From contig JAATET010000007.1 of the NCBI GenBank assembly GCA_015655545.1, positions 1 to 39,011 on the forward strand: DNA of 39,011 nucleotides, read 5' to 3'. Under the pieces are notes generated by a model that was not told the DNA's origin, did no database searches, and saw only the letters and a list, made by a program, of their open reading frames with translations. This stretch comes from Chthoniobacterales bacterium. Its GTDB lineage: Bacteria > Verrucomicrobiota > Verrucomicrobiia > Chthoniobacterales > JAATET01. A program made the translations under genes and the position numbers. This document shows, piece after piece, positions 20,795 to 27,627 of the stretch; the stretch's first letter is position 1, and each line of letters starts with the position of its first letter.

Positions 20795-22086
20795 CGAGTC
20801 TCGATTTGAATGCCCGAGGCTTCGCGGTTTCGAAGCGAGAGGTGATAGCCGCGCACCTCGACCTGGAGCGGATCGCCGAGCGGCGCCCGCCGCACGGCGT
20901 GGAGCGGCGTGCCGGGAAGGAATCCAAGCTCGAGCAACCGCCTCCGGGTCTCGGCGGGGAGATCGAAACCGGTGACGCAGGCGTGCGAGCCGCTGGAAAG
21001 TTCGCGGAGGTTCACGGGATCGGCGATTGATCGCGTGCGGGAGAAATCGGGATTCAGTCTCAATAAAAGGGCGCGGAGCGCGGAGGGGAGTTTCATAGGA
21101 TGATCAAGTGGCGACGAAACCGGCCGAAAGCCGCAGGCAGGGTCTTCGACCAGGTAATCCCCGGTCGTCGCATAGGCGCGCGCGCGTGAGCCGCCGCAAA
21201 TGAGGCGAAAGCCGCAGCGTCCGCACTTGCCCTTGAGCAGGTCGGGATCTCTCAGCTGTCTGAAAACCGTGGCCTCCCGATAGACCTCGAGAAGATGATG
21301 AAGCCGCACGTTTCCACAGGCGATCGGAAAGCTGGCGCCCGGTTGGATCTCGCCGCAATGGGAGATGAAAATTCGGCCGCGGCCGTCATTGAGCGGAAGG
21401 ATGCGGCGCCTCGAATGCGCGCGTGCATGAGACTGGATGGCGATGCGGCGAAAGTGCGGGGCATCGCTGAGGCTCAGCGGCACGCCGGTGGATGCGGGCA
21501 GGCGGCTGAGGGCGGCCAATAGTTTTTCCGTGCGATCGGCGTCCGGGGTTTCCTCACCGCGTTTCGGAACCGGCAGAGACATTCTCCATTCCGATGGCTG
21601 GAGCGTCTGCATAACTTGGGAAAAACGCCGGAGATCGGCCAGCTCGGGGATGGAGGACTTGACCTGCACGGCCAGGCGCGCGCGGCGGGCCGCGGTAAGA
21701 ACATCCAACCCCCGGCTGATGCGGCGGACGGCGCCGTGCGCGTGGGCATTGCCCAGACTCACCGAAAGACTGCGCACACCGGCGCGGCGGAGCGTGTCGA
21801 AGTCGTTATCGAGAAGCCGCGCGCGGATCGACGGGCGAAGGGCGACCCAGATGCCGTGCGCATTCGCGCGTGCGACGATATCCACGAGATCGGGCCGGGC
21901 AGCCATGTCGCCGGCGATCAACAGCAGCCGCGGAGCGGCCTCGGCGATCTGGTCGACGACATCGAGGCACTCGCCGGGCGTGAGATCCACGCACATCCGC
22001 GGGGCAGGACAGCCATTCATCGCACCATGCGTCACCTCCCATGCCACGGTTACGGGACGGTCCGCAAGGGAGCCGGTGAGTTGCAT
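20791..22086 (-). CDS. Degenerate radical-SAM/SPASM-like protein fused to a FeoA domain
   Basis: 431 residues. The N-terminal part resembles SPASM-type radical SAM proteins of the heme-biosynthesis-like group: WEVT opening, ...NDGRGRIFISHCGEI, an AGD version of the GGD/GGE loop, and the C-terminal CGRCGFRLICGGSRARAY with DYLVEDPACGF. The cluster motif C-x3-C-x2-C is absent: after WEVT the chain reads HGAMNGCPAPRMC. It therefore probably cannot hold the SAM [4Fe-4S] cluster. Residues of about 355-431 are a FeoA domain (RRRLLELGFLPGTPLHAV, APLGDPLQVEVRG). The M at 22086 fits the family N-terminus; an ATG at 22173 would overlap nrdG by 56 bp. Overlap with feoB by ATGA supports a role with FeoB. 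Confidence 0.8.
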   Translation of the reverse strand: MQLTGSLADRPVTVAWEVTHGAMNGCPAPRMCVDLTPGECLDVVDQIAEAAPRLLLIAGDMAARPDLVDIVARANAHGIWVALRPSIRARLLDNDFDTLRRAGVRSLSVSLGNAHAHGAVRRISRGLDVLTAARRARLAVQVKSSIPELADLRRFSQVMQTLQPSEWRMSLPVPKRGEETPDADRTEKLLAALSRLPASTGVPLSLSDAPHFRRIAIQSHARAHSRRRILPLNDGRGRIFISHCGEIQPGASFPIACGNVRLHHLLEVYREATVFRQLRDPDLLKGKCGRCGFRLICGGSRARAYATTGDYLVEDPACGFRPVSSPLDHPMKLPSALRALLLRLNPDFSRTRSIADPVNLRELSSGSHACVTGFDLPAETRRRLLELGFLPGTPLHAVRRAPLGDPLQVEVRGYHLSLRNREASGIQIETR

Positions 22087-22117
22087 GGCGGCAGTCTTTC
22101 CGGAGATGGAGGAAACG

Positions 22118-22780
22118 TCATTGACCGGCGTCAAATTTCGACGCGGAAGCAACGGCGTTGAGCTCTTCGTCACCGCAACCAGCGGCGCGAAATTCCTGCC
22201 AGCGGGTCGGTCGCGCTCCGAGACGGTCGAGGTGCCGGCGAATTCGATTTTTCGCGGCCTCGTCGAGGAGGAGCGGATGGACGGTGGTGCGCAGGTCGTA
22301 GTCCACGCCGGAGTGGAGCACGATGCGCAGCGCGTCTTCGGCGGAGCGGCCGCTCCCGGGACAACCGGTGGTTGCCGGGTAGCGTTCGAACGGCGCTTTT
22401 ATGTCGAGGCCGACCCAGTCGGCGTAGTCGAGCGCCCCGCGGAGGCGGAATGGAAAAATGCCGGCCGTGTGCAAGCCGACCTTAAAGCCAAGCCGCCGTG
22501 CCGCGCGCATCGCATCGAGCAGCCCGAGCTGCGCGGTCGGCTCCCCGCCGCTGAAGACCACGGCATCGAGCAATCCGCACCGCGTTTTGAGAAACGCCTC
22601 GATGCGGGGCCAGTCGGGCGCGCCCCCGTCGAACGGCTGGAGATGGGGATTGTGGCAATATCGGCAGCGCCACGGGCAGCCCTGGCAGAAGACGACCGCG
22701 GCCAGCCGACCGGGATAGTCGACGGTCGAGAAGGGGACGAAGCCGCCGACGCGCAGCGTCCGGTCAGGCCGCGAGGGCAC
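22118..22780 (-). CDS. nrdG: Anaerobic ribonucleotide reductase activating protein
   Basis: A 220-residue radical SAM enzyme that creates the glycyl radical on NrdD. The cluster motif is CQGCPWRCRYC (C-x3-C-x2-C-type spacing with the aromatic residue before the last Cys), followed by VVFSGGEPTAQ, the GGE SAM-binding loop. The N-terminal GGFVPFSTVDYPGR is typical of the NrdG/PflA-like group. The start is GTG at 22780, overlapping the upstream glycyl-radical gene by 17 bp. It ends in TGA, and the next gene begins 31 bp later. It must act on the separately encoded glycyl-radical piece rather than on a normal one-chain NrdD. Confidence 0.93.
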   Translation of the reverse strand: MPSRPDRTLRVGGFVPFSTVDYPGRLAAVVFCQGCPWRCRYCHNPHLQPFDGGAPDWPRIEAFLKTRCGLLDAVVFSGGEPTAQLGLLDAMRAARRLGFKVGLHTAGIFPFRLRGALDYADWVGLDIKAPFERYPATTGCPGSGRSAEDALRIVLHSGVDYDLRTTVHPLLLDEAAKNRIRRHLDRLGARPTRWQEFRAAGCGDEELNAVASASKFDAGQ

Positions 22781-22937
22781 GCAGCTCCTGTTGAGCCGCC
22801 TCGCGAAAGGCGCGGCGTTCGCGATGCTCGCTCCGCTTGCCGATGTTGAATTGCGAGATGGGGCGGTGATAGCCCATCACGCGGGTCCAGACTTCGCAGC
22901 GCTGGCGTTCGTGGTCTTCGAGTTTGTGGGTGTTCAT
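22764..22937 (-). CDS. nrdD: Stand-alone glycyl-radical domain of anaerobic RNR
   Basis: A 57-residue protein beginning MNTHKLEDHERQRCEVW. It contains TRVMGYHRPISQFNIGK followed by RSEHRERRAF, which matches the very C-terminus of NrdD (R-V-x-G-Y-x-R-P), where the Gly after R-V-x carries the radical. The ATG overlaps the stop of the nrdD core by ATGA, and the 3' end overlaps nrdG by 17 bp. The nrdD core ends right after its zinc-binding tail and lacks this motif, so the active enzyme must be assembled from two chains. I recall similar short pieces annotated as NrdD in other genomes but cannot check that here. Confidence 0.85.
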   Translation of the reverse strand: MNTHKLEDHERQRCEVWTRVMGYHRPISQFNIGKRSEHRERRAFREAAQQELRALAA

Positions 22938-24637
22938 AAAATTTTCGCCGCCGCGCCGTGTTTGCGCGCCAGCCGCTCGGCATCGCAACGGGGGCAGAAT
23001 TCATGCTCGCCCGCCAGATAGCCGTGCGTCGGGCAGATCGAGAAAGTGGGCGTGATCGTGAGGTAGGGAATGCGAAACCGCGTGAGCACGCGGCGCACGA
23101 GATCCCGGCATGCGCGGCTCGAGGACACACGCTCGGGAAGGTAGAGATGAAAGACGGTGCCGCCCGTATAGCGGCGCTGCAGCTCTTCCTGGTGCTCCAA
23201 CGCGGCAAACGGATCGTCCGTGAAGCCGACGGGCAGCTGCGTCGAGTTCGTATAATAGGGGGCGTCGGGCGGACCGGCTTGCAGAATGTCGGGAAAGCAC
23301 GCGCGATCCCCGCGGGCGAAGCGGTAGGTCGTGCCCTCGGCGGGCGTCGCCTCGAGGTTGTAAAGGTGTCCGGTTTCCTGCTGGCAGGCGGCAATGCGCG
23401 CGCGCATCCGGTCGAGCAGCCGCAGCGCGAAGTCGCGCCCCCAGGGCGTGGAGACGTCTTCCGCGTCCCCGGTGAAATTCCGTATGCACTCGTTCACGCC
23501 GTTGATGCCGATCGTCGAAAAGTGATTGCGCAGCGTGCCGAGATACCGGCGCGTGTAGGGATAAAGCCCGCGATCCATCTGCTCCTGGATCACGTCGCGC
23601 TTGATTTCGAGACTGTCGCGCGCGAGATCCATCAGCTCGTCGAGCCGCTGCATGAGCGCCGGCTCGTCGCCGGCGCGGAGGTAGCCGAGTCGTGCGGCAT
23701 TGATCGTGACGACGCCAAGCGAACCGGTCTGCTCCGCCGAGCCGAAGAGCCCGTTTCCCCGTTTCAGCAGCTCGCGGAGATCGAGCTGCAGGCGGCAGCA
23801 CATCGACCGCACCATGCCGGGCTGGAGGTCGGAGCTGAGGAAGTTTTGGAAATAGGGGAGCCCATATTTGGCGGTCACCTCGAAGAGCAGATCGACGTCC
23901 TCGCTTTCCCACGGAAAATCCTCGGTGATGTTATAGGTCGGGATCGGAAACGTGAACACGCGCTGGCGCGCGTCGCCCGCGATCATCACTTGTAGAAACG
24001 CGCGATTGATCATGCGCATTTCCGGACCGAGATCGCCGTAGGTGAATGTGGCCGGCTCTCCGCCGATGAGCGGATGTTGGGAACGCAAGTCCTCGGGGCA
24101 GACCCAATCGAAGGTGAGATTCGTGAACGGCGTCTGCGTGCCCCAGCGCGAGGGAACGTTCAGATTGAAGACAAATTCCTGCAAGTTTTGCCGCACGGTC
24201 CCCTCGTCGAGCCGGTCGACGCGCACGAACGGCGCAAGGTAGGTATCCACGGAGCTGAAGGCCTGCGCGCCGGCCCATTCGTTTTGCAGCGTGCCGAGAA
24301 AATTCACCATCTGCCCGAGCGCGGTGCGCAGGTGGCGTGGCGGTTGGGACTCGACCTTGTTCGGCACGCCATTGAAGCCCTCGGCAAGCAGCGTGCGGAG
24401 AGACCATCCGGCGCAATAGCCGGCGAGCATGTCGAGATCGTGGAGATGAAAATCCGCCCGGCGATGCGCGCGGGCCACGGCCTCCGGATAGATGTGATCG
24501 AGCCAGTAGTTGGCGGTCAGCTTGCCGCCAATGTTCAGGATCATGCCGCCGAGCGAGTAGCCCTGGTTGGCATTGGCATTGACCCGCCAATCCTGGCGGT
24601 CGAGATATTCGTTGAGGGAAGCGACGGGATCGACCAT
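22934..24637 (-). CDS. nrdD: Anaerobic ribonucleoside-triphosphate reductase, core chain without the glycyl-radical tail
   Basis: A 567-residue class III RNR barrel. Visible parts are LGGMILNIGGKLTANYW near the N-terminus, HLHDLDMLAGYCAGW, FPIPTYNITEDFPW, the SMCCRLQ block (Cys280/281, the thiyl-radical region) with NGLFGSAEQTGSLGVVTIN, and a zinc tail of CPTHG and CPRCD. No ATP-cone precedes the barrel. The chain stops ten or so residues after the zinc site, and the glycyl-radical motif is in the next gene (ATGA overlap). The ATG at 24637 is preferred; an ATG at 24715 would add a non-conserved 26-residue extension across the predicted operator. Two NrdR-like boxes and an FNR-type site lie upstream. 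Confidence 0.92.
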   Translation of the reverse strand: MVDPVASLNEYLDRQDWRVNANANQGYSLGGMILNIGGKLTANYWLDHIYPEAVARAHRRADFHLHDLDMLAGYCAGWSLRTLLAEGFNGVPNKVESQPPRHLRTALGQMVNFLGTLQNEWAGAQAFSSVDTYLAPFVRVDRLDEGTVRQNLQEFVFNLNVPSRWGTQTPFTNLTFDWVCPEDLRSQHPLIGGEPATFTYGDLGPEMRMINRAFLQVMIAGDARQRVFTFPIPTYNITEDFPWESEDVDLLFEVTAKYGLPYFQNFLSSDLQPGMVRSMCCRLQLDLRELLKRGNGLFGSAEQTGSLGVVTINAARLGYLRAGDEPALMQRLDELMDLARDSLEIKRDVIQEQMDRGLYPYTRRYLGTLRNHFSTIGINGVNECIRNFTGDAEDVSTPWGRDFALRLLDRMRARIAACQQETGHLYNLEATPAEGTTYRFARGDRACFPDILQAGPPDAPYYTNSTQLPVGFTDDPFAALEHQEELQRRYTGGTVFHLYLPERVSSSRACRDLVRRVLTRFRIPYLTITPTFSICPTHGYLAGEHEFCPRCDAERLARKHGAAAKIL

Positions 24638-24650
24638 AAGGGCGGGCTCA

Positions 24651-24697
24651 GGGACACATATTGTGGTCGCGCTGGAGACGAGCGCTATTTGTAGTGG
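24651..24697 (-). promoter_or_regulatory. Two NrdR-like boxes, 31 bp apart, upstream of nrdD
   Basis: Box 2 at 24682-24697 (GCGCTATTTGTAGTGG) matches the NrdR consensus ACACWATATATWGTGT at about 11 of 16 positions. Box 1 at 24651-24666 (GGGACACATATTGTGG) matches about 9, mainly in the right half. Their spacing is exactly 31 bp, three helical turns, as is usual for NrdR box pairs. On the minus strand, box 2 contains TACAAA (24693-24688), a possible -10 element, so NrdR binding would block the promoter. No nrdR gene is in the window. Confidence 0.65.
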
Positions 24698-24714
24698 TGC
24701 GCGCGCATCGCGCA

Positions 24715-24728
24715 TTGATCCCGGTCAA
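24715..24728. promoter_or_regulatory. FNR/Crp-type site upstream of nrdD
   Basis: TTGATCCCGGTCAA matches the FNR consensus TTGATNNNNATCAA at 9 of 10 defined positions. With the TACAAA element at 24693-24688 read as -10, the transcript would begin near 24681 and the site centre (24721.5) would be at about -40.5 to -41.5, the class II activator position. This supports anaerobic activation of the nrdD-feo operon by an FNR-like regulator. Confidence 0.65.
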
Positions 24729-24906
24729 ATTTTTGGCCGTCACCGCCAGGAAATCTCCTCCGGATGCGAAAGCCAAAAAAAGCAATCGCGGCCAAGCAAA
24801 GTTCAATCGCCGTTGAGTGAGAAGATGGCGATGGTCTGGAACGCAGGCGAGATGCGTCGGAACGAGTTTGGCGCTCCGCTTCGAGCCCCTTGGTCAATGG
24901 CCCGTT

Positions 24907-25563
24907 TCAAGGTTGCAGCCGCAGCTGCCGCCACGCGCCCTGGTAGGTGCGCTTGTAGAAAATGCGGTCGTGCAGGCGATGCGGCGCGCCCTGCCAGAAT
25001 TCGAACGTGCTTGGCCGGATGCGGAATCCCCCCCAACTGTCGGGCAAAGGCACGCTGCCGTTTCGGAACTTGCGCAGCATCTGCTCGAACTTCGCCTCCA
25101 GCAGCGCGCGCGAGGTGATCGTGCGGCTTTGCTCGGAGACCCACGCGCCGACCCGGCTCTTGAATGGCCGGCGCAGGAAATAGCGCGCCGATTCGGCCGG
25201 CGTGATTTTCTCCGCCTTGCCGGTGATTTCGATCTGGCGGCCCAGGCGCAGCCACGGGAACAGCAGCGCAGCTTGAGGATTTTCCGCCAGCTGGACGGCC
25301 TTTTCGCTCTCGTAGTTGGTAAAGAAGATGAACCCCTGCTCGTCCCAGGCCTTGAGCAGCACGGTTCGGCAGGTTACGCGGCCTTCGGCGCCCGCGGTCG
25401 CCAGGCTCATGGCGTTGACCTCCGGGATGCTGGCATTCTGCGCATCGCCGAACCACTGTTCGAAGACGACGTAGGGGCTGGCGTCCATATGGGGGCCATC
25501 GAGCGGAACGCGGGTGGAATCTTCGCAGACCAGGAGCGATGGAGAGTTTTCGACGATTTCCAT
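24907..25563 (-). CDS. pdxH: Pyridoxamine/pyridoxine 5'-phosphate oxidase
   Basis: An FMN enzyme that makes pyridoxal 5'-phosphate using O2. It is 218 residues from the ATG at 25563. Family motifs are RTVLLKAWDEQGFIFFTNYE, KAVQLAENPQAALLFPW, ARYFLRRPFKSRVGAWVS, WGGFRIRP and the C-terminal FWQGAPHRLHDRIFY. The first 25 residues do not resemble the E. coli N-terminus; an ATG at 25488 (MDASPYVVFEQWF) also fits and would leave a 75-base leader. The predicted class II promoter places its start at 25563. Divergent sufS is a PLP enzyme, so cofactor supply and user are neighbours. An FNR-type site in front of an O2-using oxidase is unexpected. Confidence 0.93.
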   Translation of the reverse strand: MEIVENSPSLLVCEDSTRVPLDGPHMDASPYVVFEQWFGDAQNASIPEVNAMSLATAGAEGRVTCRTVLLKAWDEQGFIFFTNYESEKAVQLAENPQAALLFPWLRLGRQIEITGKAEKITPAESARYFLRRPFKSRVGAWVSEQSRTITSRALLEAKFEQMLRKFRNGSVPLPDSWGGFRIRPSTFEFWQGAPHRLHDRIFYKRTYQGAWRQLRLQP

Positions 25564-25569
25564 GAACGA

Positions 25570-25611
25570 ATTTTACGCCAGGGCTGCGCGCGGGATTTTG
25601 ATCCGGATCAA
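25570..25611 (-). promoter_or_regulatory. Perfect FNR-type palindrome and -10 element between pdxH and sufS
   Basis: TTGATCCGGATCAA at 25598-25611 is a perfect match to TTGATNNNNATCAA and a perfect palindrome. On the minus strand, TAAAAT occupies 25575-25570. If that is the -10 element, +1 is 25563, exactly the A of the longer pdxH start, and the palindrome centre (25604.5) is at -41.5, the class II activator position. The site could also act on sufS on the plus strand, but no AT-rich -10 is seen at the matching distance there. Confidence 0.7.
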
Positions 25612-25675
25612 GCCCGGCAGCGATTCCAGGATGCAGGCCGTTTTTGTCTCCTGCAGCATGGCGGTGAGAAGCCGG

Positions 25676-26932
25676 ATGTGGAATGATCACGTGATGACCA
25701 ATGCGGCCTTCGATCTCGCGGCGATTCGCGCGCAATTCCCCTTCCTCGATGTCGCGGTGCACGGCCGGCCCGTCGCCTATCTCGACAACGGTGCGAGCAC
25801 CCAGAAGCCGCGCGCGGTGATCGCCCGCATGGCGGAATTCGCCGCGCACGAATACGCAAACGTGCACCGCGGCATTCACGAGTTGAGCGAACGGGCGACC
25901 GCCGCCTACGAGGCGGCGCGGACGCGAGCGGCGGCCTTTCTCGGCGCGCCGGAACCGGAAAGCATCGTCTTCACGCGCGGCACCACCGAGGCCATCAATC
26001 TCGTCGTCAACTCGTGGGGAGAGGCGAATGTGCGGTCGGGCGACACGATTCTGCTGACCGAAATGGAGCACCACAGCAACCTCGTGCCGTGGCTCGAGCT
26101 GGCGCGGCGCAAAGGCGCGCGGGTCGCCTATGTGCCGGTCACGGAAGGCGGCGCGGCACTCGATCTCGAGGCCGCACACCGCCTGCTCGCGGAGCGGCCG
26201 CGGATCTTCGCGTTTGCGCATGTTTCGAACACGCTCGGGGTGGTATCGCCCGCGAGGGAGCTCTGCGCGGAGGCGCGCAAGCACGGCGTGGTCACGCTGC
26301 TCGACGGCGCACAGGGCGCGGGACATCTGCCCGTGGATGTGAGCGATCTCGGATGCGATTTCTATGCCTGCTCCGGCCATAAAATGTGCGGACCGACGGG
26401 CATCGGGCTGCTTTATGGACGGGCGGAAATTCTGAAGGCGATGGCGCCATGGCAATGCGGCGGCGAGATGGTGGAACGCGTGACCTACGACGGGGCGACG
26501 TTCCGAAAACCTCCGACGAGATTCGAGGCCGGAACTCCGCCCATCATCGAAGCGGCCGGGCTGCATGCGGCCATGGATTTTCTCGACGCCGCCGGCCTGG
26601 CGGGCCTGGCGGAACACTGCGAGACGCTTGGCGGGCGGGCGGCGGCGGCGCTGCGCGAGATCGAGGGCGTGCGGGTTTTCGGACCGGAAGGCCGCCGCGC
26701 GGGGCTGGTGACGTTTCATGCCGCCGATGTGCACGCCCACGACCTGGCCTTCTTTGCGAACGAGCGCGGCGTCGCGCTGCGCGCCGGCCATCACTGCGCG
26801 CAGCCCCTCATGCGCAAGCTCGGCGCATCCTCGTCGTGCCGCATGAGTTTCTACCTCTACAACACGGAGGAAGAGCTCGATCGCGGCGTCGCCGCGGTGC
26901 GCGAGGCGATCGCATTTTTTACAAGATCATGA
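25676..26932 (+). CDS. sufS: Cysteine desulfurase, SufS type
   Basis: A PLP enzyme that takes sulfur from cysteine for Fe-S cluster assembly, 418 residues from the ATG at 25676; an ATG at 25694 (MTNAAFDLAAIRAQFPFLD) is equally close to the family start. Motifs are YLDNGASTQKP, HEYANVHRGIHELSERAT, FTRGTTEAINLV, EMEHHSNLVPW, LDGAQGAGHLPVDV, the PLP lysine in CSGHKMCGPTG and the persulfide Cys in RAGHHCAQPLM. It overlaps sufU by ATGA. A SufS-SufU pair without sufBCD nearby is typical of Gram-positives and some other phyla; the scaffold genes must be elsewhere. Confidence 0.95.
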   Translation: MWNDHVMTNAAFDLAAIRAQFPFLDVAVHGRPVAYLDNGASTQKPRAVIARMAEFAAHEYANVHRGIHELSERATAAYEAARTRAAAFLGAPEPESIVFTRGTTEAINLVVNSWGEANVRSGDTILLTEMEHHSNLVPWLELARRKGARVAYVPVTEGGAALDLEAAHRLLAERPRIFAFAHVSNTLGVVSPARELCAEARKHGVVTLLDGAQGAGHLPVDVSDLGCDFYACSGHKMCGPTGIGLLYGRAEILKAMAPWQCGGEMVERVTYDGATFRKPPTRFEAGTPPIIEAAGLHAAMDFLDAAGLAGLAEHCETLGGRAAAALREIEGVRVFGPEGRRAGLVTFHAADVHAHDLAFFANERGVALRAGHHCAQPLMRKLGASSSCRMSFYLYNTEEELDRGVAAVREAIAFFTRS

Positions 26933-27357
26933 GCATGGAACTTTACCAGGAGGTGCTGCTGCAGCACTCGCGGCGGCCGCGGAATTTCGGCCCGCTCGAA
27001 GGCGCGACACATCGCGCCGAAGGCTTCAACGCGCTGTGCGGCGACGAGATCGCGGTCGAGCTGGCCGTGGCCGAAGGAACGGTGCGGCAGGCGAAATTCA
27101 CCGGCAGCGCGTGTGCGATCTGCACGGCCTCCGCCTCGATTCTCACGATGGAGCTCACAGGCTGCGGCGTCGAGGCGGCGCGAGTCCTCGCGGAGGATTT
27201 CCGCAAGCTTGCCGTGAGCGGCGAGGCGACGGCGACATTGGGCGGGCATCCGCGGCTCGCGGTAATGGGCTCGGTGCATGAGTTCCCACAGCGGGTGAAA
27301 TGCGCGACGCTGCCTTGGGAGACGGCTCTGGCGGCACTGGAGATGCCGGTCGGCTGA
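26929..27357 (+). CDS. sufU: SufU-like Fe-S assembly sulfurtransferase
   Basis: A 142-residue protein starting MSMELYQEVLLQHSRRPRNFG. It has the SufU/IscU ligand set: Cys37 and Asp39 in NALCGDE, a Cys in ACAICTASAS (Cys62), and the C-terminal Cys in RVKCATLPW. The SufU insertion before the last Cys is present, separating it from IscU. In SufU these residues bind zinc and receive sulfur from SufS. The position after the last-but-one motif that is usually Ser (CAIST) is Cys65 here, an extra thiol close to the site. It overlaps the sufS stop by ATGA and is convergent with the small unknown gene with no gap. Confidence 0.93.
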   Translation: MSMELYQEVLLQHSRRPRNFGPLEGATHRAEGFNALCGDEIAVELAVAEGTVRQAKFTGSACAICTASASILTMELTGCGVEAARVLAEDFRKLAVSGEATATLGGHPRLAVMGSVHEFPQRVKCATLPWETALAALEMPVG

Positions 27358-27627
27358 TTATTCCCGGCGGGGAATTCGAGCCGGGAAAACCGCACCCTCC
27401 TCGCCGGCGGGCAGCTCGGTGCAATGGGCGTCGCGCACGAGGCGGGAGCAATCGGCCGGAGCGGGGATGCGATCGGAACCGACGCGGAGCGCGGTTGGAA
27501 TGTCCGGCACGATCTCGCAGGCATCGAACGTGCGCGAGGCGGGGATCGCGCGGCCGGATTCGACGAATTCCTGTTGCAGCAGCATGCGCAGAGGACGCTC
27601 GACCGTTTCGGAGAATTTCGCGCTCAT
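27358..27627 (-). CDS. Small hypothetical protein coupled to a universal stress protein
   Basis: 89 residues, starting MSAKFSETVERPLRMLLQQE. I do not recognise a family. It has three Cys (one in FDACEIVPDIP, one in APADCSRLV, one in DAHCTELP), many Pro and charged residues, and no signal peptide or membrane helix. Its ATG overlaps the stop of the universal-stress-protein gene by ATGA, the same coupling seen in real operons throughout this window, which is the main reason to accept it. Its stop abuts the convergent sufU stop. No function is proposed. Confidence 0.5.
   Translation of the reverse strand: MSAKFSETVERPLRMLLQQEFVESGRAIPASRTFDACEIVPDIPTALRVGSDRIPAPADCSRLVRDAHCTELPAGEEGAVFPARIPRRE

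Noticed and set aside
25683-25698. The palindrome ATCACGTGAT at the sufS start as an operator.
   Set aside because: It lies inside the coding sequence if the ATG at 25676 is used, it does not match Crp or FNR half sites, and a 10-base palindrome is weak evidence alone.
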